Shown: positions 16,436 through 26,527, counted from the stretch's first letter. The stretch is 64,000 bases of DNA from Paenibacillus cookii (GCF_018333375.1 NZ_BORW01000008.1:62001-126000); one strand, 5' to 3'. Made by a program: numbers and translations. The notes: generated by a model not told the origin, from the letters alone.

Positions 16436-18070
16436 TTGTCTAAGAAAGAGTCTTTTATTAAGGGTACGTTGATTCTTGTAGTGGCCACATTGATGGTTCG
16501 TGTACTTAGCATTGTTCAACGTGTACCACTTGAGCATGTGTTTGGGGATACTGGGAACTCTGCATACGGACTTGCTAATAATCTTTATTTGATGTTGCTA
16601 ACAGTAGCTTCCGCAGGAATTCCTAGTACTTTAAGTAAAATGATATCCGAGCGCTATGCTCTAAATAAGCCCCAAGAGGTAAGTCGGATATTTCGTGCAG
16701 CGTTGATCTTTTCGGCAATATCTGGCGTGTTAATGACACTCCTTTTATATTTAGCGGCACCGTTCTATGCGGAGTACATTGCAAAAGTACCTGAAGCTTC
16801 TCTGGCGATTCGGGCGATAGCACCTGCTCTGCTTTTATTTCCTGCTACTGCGATAATGCGTGGATACTTTCAAGGACGAGGGAATATTACAGCTTCTGCA
16901 ATTTCTCAGATAATTGAACAAATTTTACGGGTGATTACAGCCGTTGGACTGGCTTTTGTAATGCTGGGAATGGGATACTCCGATAAATGGCTGGCTGCGG
17001 GTGCCTCCTTTGGCGGCGTTCTAGGCAGTATTGGTGCTTTTGGAGTCATGCTATATTATTTGTTGAAAAGACATAAAGAGGACCAAGTAAACTCTTCAGT
17101 TGTATCTGCTCACGAAGAAACCATTATACCTTATACACAGATCTATTTGGATATTTTCAAGCTTTCAATTCCTATAGTACTGACTTCCCTTGCTGTTACT
17201 GCTGTAAACTTCATTGATGGTTCAATTGTTAAGATACTTTTGATTGGACAAATTGGAGAAGTATTGGCGGAACAGATGTTAGCATATCTTACTTCACGTG
17301 CACAGATGGTAGCTGGGATTCCACCCATTCTTGCAATAGCACTCAGTACATCCCTGATACCAGTAATTTCTGCTGCGTTTACTCGAAAAGATGAAGATCA
17401 TCTTCGAAATCAGGTTACGTTAGCGATGCGGATTGCAATTCTGACAAGTATGCCGATTGTAATTGCACTAAGTACGGCTTCTTATTCCGTTAACGGGCTG
17501 TTGTTTAAAAGTTTAGATGGCAGCGATATCGTCGGTCTTTTAACACTCATGACAATTTTTCAAGTTACCATGATGATCAGTAATTCAATCCTACTAAGTT
17601 TAGGTAAACCGAACTATTCTATGGTGAATGTTGCGATTGGTATTGCAGCAAAGGTAGCAGGAAGTTACATTCTATCATGTTTCTTAGGAATATACGGAAT
17701 TATATTTGCAACTGGACTGTGTTTTTTCATTATTACTATTTTGAACTTATATGCTATAAAGAAAATAGTACCGTTCTTTATTATGGGAAAACGTTGGATT
17801 GGATTCTTAATAACTATAATAGTTCTTTCGGGAATAGGGTATGGTCTAAACCTAGCAGGGATACAAATGGTGTCGATTTTACCTGATCGCATTGTGTTCT
17901 TCCTGACTTGTTGTACCGTTGGCATAGTGGTAGTTGCCCTCTATCCAATCTTTCTGGTTCTGCTGCGAGTTATTCGGCAAGATGATCTAAAAGACTTTCC
18001 TACTCCTTTGCGCAAAATCATATCACCATTTATGAGGCTTCAGCTGTCTAAATCGGTTGAGCGCAAATAA
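16436..18070 (+). CDS. MurJ/SpoVB-type lipid-linked oligosaccharide flippase
   Basis: A 544-residue polytopic membrane protein of the MVF/polysaccharide transporter family, with about 14 helices. Typical features are GTLILVVATLMVRVLSIVQRVPL at the start, LYLMLLTVASAGIP, MRGYFQGRGN and IAIALSTSLIPVIS. Family members flip lipid II or polysaccharide precursors; SpoVB acts in spore cortex synthesis and YtgP in wall synthesis, and which role applies here is not resolved. The start is TTG with AAGGT upstream. The gene is visibly AT-richer than its neighbours and its upstream region carries the IS256 relic, so its native promoter may be displaced. Confidence 0.85.
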   Translation: MSKKESFIKGTLILVVATLMVRVLSIVQRVPLEHVFGDTGNSAYGLANNLYLMLLTVASAGIPSTLSKMISERYALNKPQEVSRIFRAALIFSAISGVLMTLLLYLAAPFYAEYIAKVPEASLAIRAIAPALLLFPATAIMRGYFQGRGNITASAISQIIEQILRVITAVGLAFVMLGMGYSDKWLAAGASFGGVLGSIGAFGVMLYYLLKRHKEDQVNSSVVSAHEETIIPYTQIYLDIFKLSIPIVLTSLAVTAVNFIDGSIVKILLIGQIGEVLAEQMLAYLTSRAQMVAGIPPILAIALSTSLIPVISAAFTRKDEDHLRNQVTLAMRIAILTSMPIVIALSTASYSVNGLLFKSLDGSDIVGLLTLMTIFQVTMMISNSILLSLGKPNYSMVNVAIGIAAKVAGSYILSCFLGIYGIIFATGLCFFIITILNLYAIKKIVPFFIMGKRWIGFLITIIVLSGIGYGLNLAGIQMVSILPDRIVFFLTCCTVGIVVVALYPIFLVLLRVIRQDDLKDFPTPLRKIISPFMRLQLSKSVERK

Positions 18071-18113
18071 TATTAAACTTTACCAATTGTGAAAGGTTGC
18101 AGGAAAATTAAAG

Positions 18114-18208
18114 GGCCTTAGTCCAATGAAAATCAGGACAAAGGCCGCTTGCAATGTCTACTTGATAGGGGGGCAGTTCACATCTGTTGGATGGTTTAGG
18201 ACTGCCCC
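18114..18208. terminator. Two hairpins between convergent genes
   Basis: GGCCTTAGTCC pairs with GGACAAAGGCC (18114-18146), and GGGGCAGT with ACTGCCCC (about 18169-18208). Neither has a clear T-run, so termination is tentative. Confidence 0.35.
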
Positions 18209-18213
18209 GTCGT

Positions 18214-21200
18214 TCAATTGGCTTGAATCATGTCAATTAGATCTTGTATCGGACGCATTTCGCGGTTGGCATCATACGGATAGCGGTTCAGCAGTTGCAG
18301 CAGCAGTTTATGCAGATTTCCGTTGTTCGTCTGCTGCAGAAGCTCATCCATTTGCGCAATCAACTGCTTGTATTCCTGAATATGATCCGGGCCGTACACC
18401 TCGAATTCGAAGAAGGAGTTTCCGAATACGGTGGCGCGTTTGATGCCCTGGAATTTAACGTAACGCGCCTCCTGCGGATCGAATGCAATGATGTCCAGGG
18501 TGCCTTTGGAGGAAATAGTTCCATCCCCGCCGGAAACGTTCGTCCAATTCTCCTTATCCGTCGATACGAACAATTGGTATTTCTCCGCGTAGGCTCCCTG
18601 CCACTTGATGACGACCTTGCTGACGTCTTTCGGTTCGCCGAGATCGACGATAAACCAAGCGTCATCCACGTAAGCGCTCGACCATCTGGAGAGCGGGGAC
18701 AGGTCCCCGTCCACGGCTTTGTCGGGCGAGTAATACGGGAATTCGGTTTCGGACGATTCCGCGGCTTTATGAAGGGCCAAATTGTCGCTGCTAAGCAGAT
18801 CGATCGGCTTGTTGTAGATCATGACGTTGTCCAGCATGCCGTTAAACGCGTTCGTATCGCTTCCGATCCGGAGCGTCGGCAGCACGAGCGTATGCAGTTT
18901 CGGGGCTTGTTCCTCCAGCCTTTCCACATATTCGTCCAGGTTAACGAACAGCGTCACGCCTTTTTTGTCGCCTTTCAGCGTGATATGCGTCCACTTGTCT
19001 TCCGGAACCGCATAGTTGAACGTGCTGTCGTAATGCTCTTTCGTAAACCCGAGCTTTCCGGAAGCGCCTTGTTTGAGCTTGAGCGTACCGGCAGGGGATT
19101 CCATCAGTACGGCATTGTCCGGGTTGCCCGGGTCGGGTTTGATCCACATCGATACCGTCCAACCGAAACCTAGGGACTCGATCGGCGTTTGGATGTAGCT
19201 TTTCCCGCCGTTCAGGCGGACGCCTTTGCCGTATTTCCCGTCGGCCGTTTCGACGTTGACGCCCTTGCCGTCGAAGCGGTTGCCGGATTCATCCTTGAAC
19301 CGGTTTTCAAAAAGGTATTGAATGACGCTGTTTTCATCGTTATCTACGGCGATCTTGTGGGACAGGTCGGCGTTCGGCGCGTCGGCTATGGCTTTCGCCC
19401 GCTGCTCGAATTTCTGGAAGGATCGGTCTTCCCGCGTTCCGGTCCACATTTTTTCCGATACGGCTTGAATGCCGGGAAGCAGCCGCTCATGCGAATCGTC
19501 CATCGATAAGCCGTTGGCGTCGGACACGTCGTTCCATAAGCAGAACATGCCACCTTTGACGCGCGGATGCCCGTAAGGAAGCGTGGTCGTTTCCCATTTG
19601 ACCGGCTCCCACTCGTTATAGATGAATTGGGAATTCAAATAATCGCCGTATAACGTAGGAACGATGTACATGTATACGTTTTGGGCATTGACGACGTCGT
19701 AGCCGAGATCGACCGCCTGCTGCGCCGAACCGTAAGGCTCATGCCAAATATCCATCGTCGCGTCGGTGCTGATCGGGGTCACGCCGTTGTATTGGGTGAG
19801 CCCGCCCCACAGATGCGGACGTTTGCCTTTGCTGTTGATATGCTTGATCAGCGTATCCATGTACCCCCGGAAAACCTCGACATCCGGTCCGTGGTATTCG
19901 TCCGTGCCGATGTTAACGTCCGGGCCGATGAACGTCGGGTCGCTTCCGTCCAAATATTCATCGAATAACGATTTCACGAACCGAACGGTTTCCGGTTTGG
20001 AAATATCGAGGTTGCGGCTCTCACCGAGCGCCGGATTGTAGGAAATAAACGCGCCGGAATGCCCCGGCGTATCGATCTCCGGAATGACGTTGACGCCGTA
20101 TTCCATGCCAAGCCGCTGCAGGTCTTTGAACTCCTGCTTCGTATAATGGCCGTTTGGACTCGCGAGTCCGGGATAGGTGGTGCTTTCCAAACGGAAGGCG
20201 GCGTTCGTTCCGTCGGCGAACGGCGTGCCGACATCATCGTTCAAATGGATTTGGAACGTGTTCATTTTGTACCAGGACAGCAATTTGACGTAGCTCCGGA
20301 GAAAATCGATCGTGTAAAATTTGCGCGCGACGTCGATCATCAATCCGCGCTGCGCATATTTCGGATAATCTCTCGCTTCCCCCTTCGGGATGGTGCGGTC
20401 CGGATGCTGCTTGAGAATCTGCAGCGCGGTCCGGGTGCCGTAAAACGCCCCTTTGGCGGAAACGGAGGAGATCGAAACGTAGTCCCCGACCCGGAACAGG
20501 TTGCCTTCTTCGCCGAGCCACGCGAGGGACGGATCGATGGACAAATACAAATCGCCTGTTTTCGGTTTGCCGGCCACGACTTTGAGATCGTATCCGGTCA
20601 CGTCGAGCAAATCCTCGCGGGTCAGCTCGGCCGCGTTCCGCAAAGCCGCTTCGTCCTGCGGATTCACGACGATGCGCGACGATTTTTTGAGCGCAAACCG
20701 GCCGCTGTCTCCGTACCATTCCTGCAAGGAAGGGATGACGTCGGGCTCGGTGTTGCGGTCCGGGGTTTGCTTATGCAGTCCCGGCACCACGACCGGTATG
20801 TTCCCCGAGAGCAGCTTCCGGTCCGGGTTTTTCCCGTCTTCCACCTGCACGATCAAATGGACTTTGGCATCGACCAGCGGCGTGCGGATTTGGCCGTCCA
20901 TGCCGATCACCGGCAGGCGGTCGCTTCCGTACAAGCTGACCCGGTACCCTTCCGGCACGCCAGCCGCCGACCAGTCCAGCTGCGTTTGCCCCGGCCGGAC
21001 GGTTAACGCGGCGGCGACGTTGTCGATGATCGATTGCAGGTCGTGCAGCTGATAAACCTCGAATTCATAGAAGGAATACCCGTACAGCGTGCCTTCCACA
21101 GGCGCCCGTTTGACGCCTTGGAATTTGACGTAGCGCGCTTCGCGCAAAGCGAAGTCGATCGTTTCGACGCCGCCTTTGCAGGAGATGATGCCGTCGTTGG

Positions 21201-21717
21201 CCCGGATGTTCTCCCAGTTTTCGCCGTCGACCGATACGAGGATTTTATAAGAGTCGGCAGGGGTTTGCCAACGGATCACGACGCGGTCGATTTCCCGGGG
21301 TTCGCCGAGATCGACGTAAAACCATTGGTCATCCTGCAAGGCGGAGGACCATCTTGTGTTTCCTTTTCCGTCCACGGCCAGCTCCGGATTCAGATAATCG
21401 ACTTCGTTGCCGGAAGCGAAAACGGGTTGGTGAAGCGCCAAATTGGTTCCGCCGAATGTGGATGTTGCGGCCAAACCGGCTTCGCCTGCCTGCGGCCCGT
21501 TTGCAGATCCGCCGGGATCCTGTCCGTATACGTCGTCGGTGACGCCGGCAGGTTTTTCGGTATCGTGTTCTCCGGCCGCCGGGGGCGGCAAGTCCTTTGA
21601 GGCGGCGGACATGTCCTGAACTTCAGGTTTCGCGAGCGCCGCGGTCGGGTGGACGGCAGGCATCAGCAGGACGGTTGCCAACAACATTGAAAAGGCTTTC
21701 ATTTTTGTTTTCTTCAT
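18214..21717 (-). CDS. Secreted GH20 beta-N-acetylhexosaminidase, multidomain
   Basis: About 1167 residues from ATG 21717 (GGAGGG four bases upstream). A signal peptide (MKKTKMKAFSMLLATVLLMPAVHP) is followed by a discoidin/CBM32 domain (about 85-225; NLALHQPVFASG, WFYVDLGEP). Next are the GH20 N-terminal domain (about 320-435) and the catalytic barrel (about 440-770) with VIPEIDTPGHSGAF and the Asp606-Glu607 pair in NIGTDEYHGPD. A LamG-like domain (about 795-965) and a second CBM32 (about 979-1115) complete it. GH20 enzymes release terminal GlcNAc or GalNAc by substrate-assisted catalysis. It faces an MFS carrier and deacetylase gene divergently, a sensible GlcNAc-glycan set. No sortase or SLH anchor is visible. 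Confidence 0.92.
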   Translation of the reverse strand: MKKTKMKAFSMLLATVLLMPAVHPTAALAKPEVQDMSAASKDLPPPAAGEHDTEKPAGVTDDVYGQDPGGSANGPQAGEAGLAATSTFGGTNLALHQPVFASGNEVDYLNPELAVDGKGNTRWSSALQDDQWFYVDLGEPREIDRVVIRWQTPADSYKILVSVDGENWENIRANDGIISCKGGVETIDFALREARYVKFQGVKRAPVEGTLYGYSFYEFEVYQLHDLQSIIDNVAAALTVRPGQTQLDWSAAGVPEGYRVSLYGSDRLPVIGMDGQIRTPLVDAKVHLIVQVEDGKNPDRKLLSGNIPVVVPGLHKQTPDRNTEPDVIPSLQEWYGDSGRFALKKSSRIVVNPQDEAALRNAAELTREDLLDVTGYDLKVVAGKPKTGDLYLSIDPSLAWLGEEGNLFRVGDYVSISSVSAKGAFYGTRTALQILKQHPDRTIPKGEARDYPKYAQRGLMIDVARKFYTIDFLRSYVKLLSWYKMNTFQIHLNDDVGTPFADGTNAAFRLESTTYPGLASPNGHYTKQEFKDLQRLGMEYGVNVIPEIDTPGHSGAFISYNPALGESRNLDISKPETVRFVKSLFDEYLDGSDPTFIGPDVNIGTDEYHGPDVEVFRGYMDTLIKHINSKGKRPHLWGGLTQYNGVTPISTDATMDIWHEPYGSAQQAVDLGYDVVNAQNVYMYIVPTLYGDYLNSQFIYNEWEPVKWETTTLPYGHPRVKGGMFCLWNDVSDANGLSMDDSHERLLPGIQAVSEKMWTGTREDRSFQKFEQRAKAIADAPNADLSHKIAVDNDENSVIQYLFENRFKDESGNRFDGKGVNVETADGKYGKGVRLNGGKSYIQTPIESLGFGWTVSMWIKPDPGNPDNAVLMESPAGTLKLKQGASGKLGFTKEHYDSTFNYAVPEDKWTHITLKGDKKGVTLFVNLDEYVERLEEQAPKLHTLVLPTLRIGSDTNAFNGMLDNVMIYNKPIDLLSSDNLALHKAAESSETEFPYYSPDKAVDGDLSPLSRWSSAYVDDAWFIVDLGEPKDVSKVVIKWQGAYAEKYQLFVSTDKENWTNVSGGDGTISSKGTLDIIAFDPQEARYVKFQGIKRATVFGNSFFEFEVYGPDHIQEYKQLIAQMDELLQQTNNGNLHKLLLQLLNRYPYDANREMRPIQDLIDMIQAN

Positions 21718-22039
21718 TTGTCCCTCCATAATGGTTTTGTTTGATGGAAAAGCCATACACAGCAAAACTTGCAGGGAATTTGCCTTTCATGATGAGATAC
21801 TTGGATGATAAATCCGCCTTAATAATATAACGCGGTTGATTTTACCGGCAATATACAGTTGATGACATCGGCAAGGAATTTTCGTTTTTATGCAAATTTA
21901 ATACGGGGGACCAGCCTTACGGAAACGGCTTCCCGTCCAAGCCCTGCGGATCATAAAGACTTCCTGGCAAGGAAGGTAATATCTCCCGGCCGTTGAATAA
22001 GATAAAACAAGTTATTTTACGGTATGGGGGGAATCGCGC
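21718..22039. promoter_or_regulatory. Divergent intergenic region of GH20 and MFS genes
   Basis: 322 bp. A candidate minus-strand promoter for the GH20 gene is TTGCCG followed 16-18 bp later by an AT-rich TATATTATT. No cre match and no obvious dyad operator were found. Confidence 0.3.
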
Positions 22040-23362
22040 ATGCAGCGCAAATGGGTCAATTCGCCGTACATCTTCGCCCTCGGCATGTTTGCCATGATGG
22101 TGCCGAGCCAGGCGTTCAGCTCATATTACAGCTTTTTTTACGTGGAGAAGCTGGGTCTCGGCATCGGACTGGCGACGCTGGCCCGCACTATTTTTCTCGT
22201 CTGGGATGCGGTCAACAACCCGCTGTTCGGGCACTGGTCGGACCGGACCCACACCCGCCTCGGAAGGCGGCGGCCTTGGGTGTTCGGCGCCATGCCGCTG
22301 TTTATGCTCACGTTCATCATGGTGTTTTCCCCGCCGGGAGGGCTGTCGCAGAACGGCTTGTTCGCCTGGTTCCTGACGGCCTTGGTTTTGTTCGAAGCCG
22401 TTTCGACGGTGCTGTGGGTCAATTACGGGGCGTTGTTCCCCGAGCTGTACCACGGCGACCGGCTGCGTGCCAAAGCCTCCGCGATCCAGCAGAGCTATCA
22501 AGTCGTCGCGCTGTTGATCGGTTCGGCGCTCACGCCAATCGTTTTTAATGCGCTCAATTTTACCAACATGTCGATCATTTACGCCTTCGTGTTCGGCATT
22601 GCGATGCTGGTCTGCATGCTGGGGGTCCGGGAGCGCGAGGAATACAGCGCCGGCGAACCGCTAAAGCTGGTGGCCGCGTTTCGGGAAACGCTCGGCAACA
22701 AAAAGTTTTGGCTGTTTAACATTTCGAATTCATTTGCCCAGACGGTGAACGGCTTGATCAGCTCGATCATCCCTTTTTACGCAAAATACGTGCTGAAAAT
22801 CAGCGACGCGCAGGTGACGCTCATCATGGCCGCGGTATTCGTGTCAGTTATCCCGCTCGTGTTCGTCTGGTATTGGATATGCCGCAAGCTGGACGGGGTG
22901 AAGGTATGGAGGCTGTCGCTCGCCGTTTATGCCGTTTCCGTGCTGCCGCTTTGGTTCGGGTTTAACCTGGTCAGCGGATTGCTGGCGGGCATCGCCGTCG
23001 GCTTCGGCCTGGCCGGTTTTTTGGTGACCCCGGCGATGGTGAGCGGGCGGATCATCGACGAAGACGCCGAAAAAACGGGGCTGCACCGGGAAGGCATCTA
23101 TACCGCGGTCGCCGGATTCATTACGCGTTCCAGCGGGTTGATATCGGCGCCTGCGTTTTTGGTCGTAGGTCTGGTGTTCGGGTATGAAAGCGGCGACAAA
23201 CCGGGCCCGAATCCGGAAATGACGTTTCGCGTGCTGATCAGCGCGGTGCCGTTCTGTTTGCTGCTGATCTCGATCGCGATATCGCTGCTGACCCGGTTTG
23301 AATTTACGACGCATCGGAGAGGGGATGTAACGCATGGGGAAAAAACTCATCCTCAATTGTGA
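22040..23362 (+). CDS. MFS sugar transporter (GPH family)
   Basis: A 440-residue, 12-helix carrier of the glycoside-pentoside-hexuronide:cation type. The family loop DAVNNPLFGHWSDRTHTRLGRRRPW and the paired motif later (VTPAMVSGRIIDEDAEKTGLHREG) are both present. Such carriers import disaccharides with Na+ or H+. It overlaps the start of the ChbG-like deacetylase by 29 bp, and a secreted hexosaminidase gene is divergent, so a GlcNAc-containing disaccharide is a reasonable guess. Confidence 0.88.
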   Translation: MQRKWVNSPYIFALGMFAMMVPSQAFSSYYSFFYVEKLGLGIGLATLARTIFLVWDAVNNPLFGHWSDRTHTRLGRRRPWVFGAMPLFMLTFIMVFSPPGGLSQNGLFAWFLTALVLFEAVSTVLWVNYGALFPELYHGDRLRAKASAIQQSYQVVALLIGSALTPIVFNALNFTNMSIIYAFVFGIAMLVCMLGVREREEYSAGEPLKLVAAFRETLGNKKFWLFNISNSFAQTVNGLISSIIPFYAKYVLKISDAQVTLIMAAVFVSVIPLVFVWYWICRKLDGVKVWRLSLAVYAVSVLPLWFGFNLVSGLLAGIAVGFGLAGFLVTPAMVSGRIIDEDAEKTGLHREGIYTAVAGFITRSSGLISAPAFLVVGLVFGYESGDKPGPNPEMTFRVLISAVPFCLLLISIAISLLTRFEFTTHRRGDVTHGEKTHPQL

Positions 23363-24242
23363 CGATTTCGGGCAAAGCCCGGCCTTGAATCAAGCGATTA
23401 TGGCGCTGCTGGAGGAAGGGAAGGTATCGTCGGCGACGATCATGACGGTGGCTCCCGGGTTCGAGGAAGCGGCCGCATGGACCGCCAAACGGCGCCAGCC
23501 CAATGTCGGACTGCATCTGACGATGACAAGCGAATTCGAGGCGCTCCGCTGGCGCAGCCTGACGGGCGACCGGTCGCTGCATGACGACAGCGGATATCAA
23601 TACCGCACCGTAAAAGAGTTCGAGCAGGGCGCGGCTACGAGGGCGGTCATGAAAGAAATCGACGCGCAGTACGGGCTGGCGCGAAAGGCCGGCATTGCGG
23701 TCAGCCATGTCGACAATCATATGGGGAGCCTGTACGGCATGGAAACCGGGCGCAGCCTGCTCCCCCAGACGTTGTGGAAGGTATCGCGCTGGAAGCTGCC
23801 GATGCGCTTTTTTCGCCGCATTTACAAGGAGGATCCGCTGCTTGGTTCCTTGGAGGGCATCGAACGGCCGGTGGCCCAAGTGGCGGCGCTGGCCGACGCC
23901 TTCGGCGTGCCGATTCCCGATTACTTGCTGTCGCATCCTTTTGCGGTCGAGGACGGGGAAACGTACGACAGCTTCAAGCAGTCGATCATCGCCAAGTTAT
24001 ACCGGTTGCCCGACGGCGTCTGCGAAACGTACATTCATCCCGGCGTTCCCGATCCCTGGATGCAGGAGCATATCCCGAATTATGAAAAAAGAGTGTGGGA
24101 ATACCGCCTGCCTTTTGATGACGACTTTGCTTACGCCCTGCGCGACGCCGATGTCGAGTTGACCGGTTACCGGTACGTGCAGGAGCATTTAAAGCGGCCG
24201 CGGCTGCGTTCCGGGCTGAGGCTTGTGAAGCTGCTGCGATAA
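23334..24242 (+). CDS. ChbG/HpnK family carbohydrate deacetylase
   Basis: 302 residues, cytoplasmic. The metal site motifs of the family are visible: LILNCDDFGQSPALNQAI at the start, GLHLTMTSEFE, and SHVDNHMGSLYG; a late TYIHPGVPD fits the last conserved histidine. ChbG removes one acetyl group from chitobiose-type oligosaccharides, and relatives act on other N-acetyl sugars. GAGGGG lies nine bases before ATG, inside the end of the MFS gene, giving coupled translation. Together they suggest import and deacetylation of chitin oligomers. Confidence 0.88.
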   Translation: MGKKLILNCDDFGQSPALNQAIMALLEEGKVSSATIMTVAPGFEEAAAWTAKRRQPNVGLHLTMTSEFEALRWRSLTGDRSLHDDSGYQYRTVKEFEQGAATRAVMKEIDAQYGLARKAGIAVSHVDNHMGSLYGMETGRSLLPQTLWKVSRWKLPMRFFRRIYKEDPLLGSLEGIERPVAQVAALADAFGVPIPDYLLSHPFAVEDGETYDSFKQSIIAKLYRLPDGVCETYIHPGVPDPWMQEHIPNYEKRVWEYRLPFDDDFAYALRDADVELTGYRYVQEHLKRPRLRSGLRLVKLLR

Positions 24243-24304
24243 GAAGCGGCACGATATAGAGCCAAGCGACCGTTGATCCGCTGCGGAGGCTCTTGGATAT
24301 ACCC

Positions 24305-24337
24305 ACAAATAAAAGGAGGATGCCGATGCATCCTCCA
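24305..24337 (-). terminator. Terminator of the sensor kinase operon
   Basis: On the minus strand GGAGGATG-catcgg-CATCCTCC (24336-24315) is followed by TTTTATTTG. It lies 13 bp past the kinase stop. Confidence 0.75.
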
Positions 24338-24349
24338 ATCGATTTCCAG

Positions 24350-25711
24350 CTACCCGGCTCCGGGAAACTGCAGCGAAATTACCGCGCCGCCGCCGCGGGC
24401 GTTGCCTGCGCGGATCAAGCCGCCGCACCGCTCGACGATTGCGCGGGAGATGGCGAGGCCCAGGCCGGATTCGCCGTCTTTGCCTTTCACGAAACGGTGG
24501 AACAGATAGGGCAGCAGGTCCTCCGGAATACCCGGCCCGTCGTCGCTGACGCGGATCACGATTCGCCCGTCGCGGGTTTCGGCATGAATGTAAATATGCT
24601 GCCGCGCATAACGCACCGCATTGGAGACCACGTTCAGCATGGCTTGCAGCAGCTTGTCGCGGTCTGCGCGCAGCGTGCCGGCATGAAGCTTTCCGCACTC
24701 CGTATGCAGGATGATGCCCTTTTTGACGAGCAGCGGATTCAGCCGCTCCACCGTCTCCGTCAGCAGCTCCCGCACGCAAATCTCCTCGTCTTTGAACACG
24801 TCCTCTTCGCTGTCCAGCTTGGCCAGCAGCGTCATTTCGGTCACGAGCTTTTTGAGCCGCGCGCTTTCGTTCATGATGATATCGAGCCCTTTCCGCACGT
24901 TGTCCCCTTCAAACACGCCGTCGCGAATGCCCTCCGCGTACCCGGAGATGGACATGAGCGGCGTTTTTAGTTCATGGGACGCGTTTTGGAAAAACTGCTT
25001 TTGGACATGGTTGAAGCGGTTCAGCTCCTTGGCCATGTCGTAGACCGATGCGGCGACCGAGCCGATTTCGCCTCCGGCTTTGATGAAGGTAACGTCCGCG
25101 AAACGGCGTTCCTTGACCTTGGCGAGCTCATCGCGAAGCCGGATCAACGGCCGGATGAGTTTTCTCGTAATAAATAGGCTGAAGAGAAACATCGCGAGTC
25201 CCGCCGTGCCGAAAATGATCAGCAGCCGCTTCAGCAAAGCCTGTTCGATCATGCGGATTTTGCTCATCGGCGTATACAGCGTCAGTTTCCCCTGAGGGGT
25301 CAGCTGATCGACCGTAATGTAGTTTTTATCGAAGCCGTCGAGGATTTTTTGCGCGCTCTTCGCTTCCGTACTGCTTACGGCCGCCGCCAAAGGCTGCATG
25401 CGTTTCATTTCAAGGGGGGATGGGGACATTGCGATGATGCTGCCCGTCTTGTCGGTCAAAATGGCACTGATGCCGGCCTTCGAGGGGGTGACGGGCATTG
25501 CCATCGTTCCTTGTTTGGCGGCACGGCTCTCGAGGGGGAGAATTTCCATCTTCAGCGAGGTCGTCATTTCGACGCTCATCGCTTTCAAATCCTCTTTTTG
25601 CGCGCCGATCAGATGGTCGAGCAGCACGTAATGCAGGACGAATCCGGCCACGACCAGCACCAGAACCAGCGCGATGCCAAACGCGAGATTGATTTGGTGA
25701 ACGAGTTTCAT
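24350..25711 (-). CDS. Sensor histidine kinase
   Basis: 453 residues: membrane helix at about 10-33, extracytoplasmic sensor of about 125 residues, second helix near 160-180 (LLIIFGTAGLAMFLFSLFI), HAMP linker, phospho-acceptor His246 in NASHELKTPL, then the ATPase domain with N-box, DDGPGIP and GLGLAISRAI. It pairs with the response regulator upstream (4-bp ATGA overlap). The divergent secreted-protein gene beyond the regulator is a likely target. The signal is not identifiable. Confidence 0.93.
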   Translation of the reverse strand: MKLVHQINLAFGIALVLVLVVAGFVLHYVLLDHLIGAQKEDLKAMSVEMTTSLKMEILPLESRAAKQGTMAMPVTPSKAGISAILTDKTGSIIAMSPSPLEMKRMQPLAAAVSSTEAKSAQKILDGFDKNYITVDQLTPQGKLTLYTPMSKIRMIEQALLKRLLIIFGTAGLAMFLFSLFITRKLIRPLIRLRDELAKVKERRFADVTFIKAGGEIGSVAASVYDMAKELNRFNHVQKQFFQNASHELKTPLMSISGYAEGIRDGVFEGDNVRKGLDIIMNESARLKKLVTEMTLLAKLDSEEDVFKDEEICVRELLTETVERLNPLLVKKGIILHTECGKLHAGTLRADRDKLLQAMLNVVSNAVRYARQHIYIHAETRDGRIVIRVSDDGPGIPEDLLPYLFHRFVKGKDGESGLGLAISRAIVERCGGLIRAGNARGGGAVISLQFPGAG

Positions 25712-26421
25712 AGGGATTGATCGCCTCCATCATGTCTCATCCGGTAACCATGCCCCCATACCGCTTCGATGGGAAGCCGGCTTATTTTTTTGCGCATCCG
25801 TTTGATCAAATGGTCTACCGCCCGGTCGCTGCCAAAATAATCTTCGCCCCATACATAGGTCAGCAGCTCGTCCCTCGTAAAGGCGCGGTTCGGGTTTTCC
25901 GCAAAAACCTGCAGCATCGCAAACTCTTTGCTGGTCAGATCCACTTCCTCTCCGTCCCAAAAGACGCGGCGCTCTTCCGGCAGCAGCTGCAGGCGGCCAA
26001 GCCCGACCCGGACGGGGGAAGATGGCGGCTGTCCTTCCGGACCGTTCAGTTTGTACCAGCGCTGCAGCTGTCTTTTGATGCGGGCGACCAGCTCGCGCGG
26101 GCTGAAGGGCTTGACCATATAATCGTCGCTGCCGAGTTCGAGGCCCAGGATTTTATCGACTTCATTGTCCTTTGCGGAAATCATGATGATCGGCACTTCC
26201 GCTTCGCTGCGGATTCGTCTGCAGAATTCATACCCGTCCATGCCGGGAAGCATGATATCGAGCACCCACAGATCCGGCGGACTGCTCCGCCACAGCTCCC
26301 ATGCTTCTTCCGCGCTAGCCAGCCCGACGGTGCGGTAGTTTTCCTTTTGCAAAAAAGCTTCGACCAAAAGGCGTATATTCGTATCGTCATCCACGACGGC
26401 GATGGTATATTGGTTATTCAT
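25708..26421 (-). CDS. OmpR/PhoB-family response regulator
   Basis: 237 codons from ATG 26421, chosen because GGGAGG lies eight bases upstream. The receiver domain has acidic DDD near residue 10, phospho-acceptor Asp in LWVLDIMLPGMDG and the conserved Lys in DDYMVKPFSPREL. A winged-helix output domain follows (LTSKEFAMLQVFAENPNRAFTRDELL, DRAVDHLIKRMRKKI). It is co-transcribed with the kinase gene. Confidence 0.94.
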   Translation of the reverse strand: MNNQYTIAVVDDDTNIRLLVEAFLQKENYRTVGLASAEEAWELWRSSPPDLWVLDIMLPGMDGYEFCRRIRSEAEVPIIMISAKDNEVDKILGLELGSDDYMVKPFSPRELVARIKRQLQRWYKLNGPEGQPPSSPVRVGLGRLQLLPEERRVFWDGEEVDLTSKEFAMLQVFAENPNRAFTRDELLTYVWGEDYFGSDRAVDHLIKRMRKKISRLPIEAVWGHGYRMRHDGGDQSL

Positions 26422-26481
26422 GTTCAAATCCTCCCGTTTCTCTTCCTCCAGTATACCAACGGGCGGGCCTCCAATGGAAAA

Positions 26482-26527
26482 TGCCATCGTTTTTCCATCG
26501 ATCAAGCCATGCTTTGCCATCCTTTTT
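26482..26527. promoter_or_regulatory. Direct repeats in divergent promoter region
   Basis: TGCCATCGTTTTT (26482-26494) and TGCCATCCTTTTT (26515-26527) repeat 33 bp apart, about three helical turns. A -10-like TACACT (26531-26536) follows without a good -35, as expected of a promoter that needs an activator such as the neighbouring response regulator. This is an inference. Confidence 0.35.
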
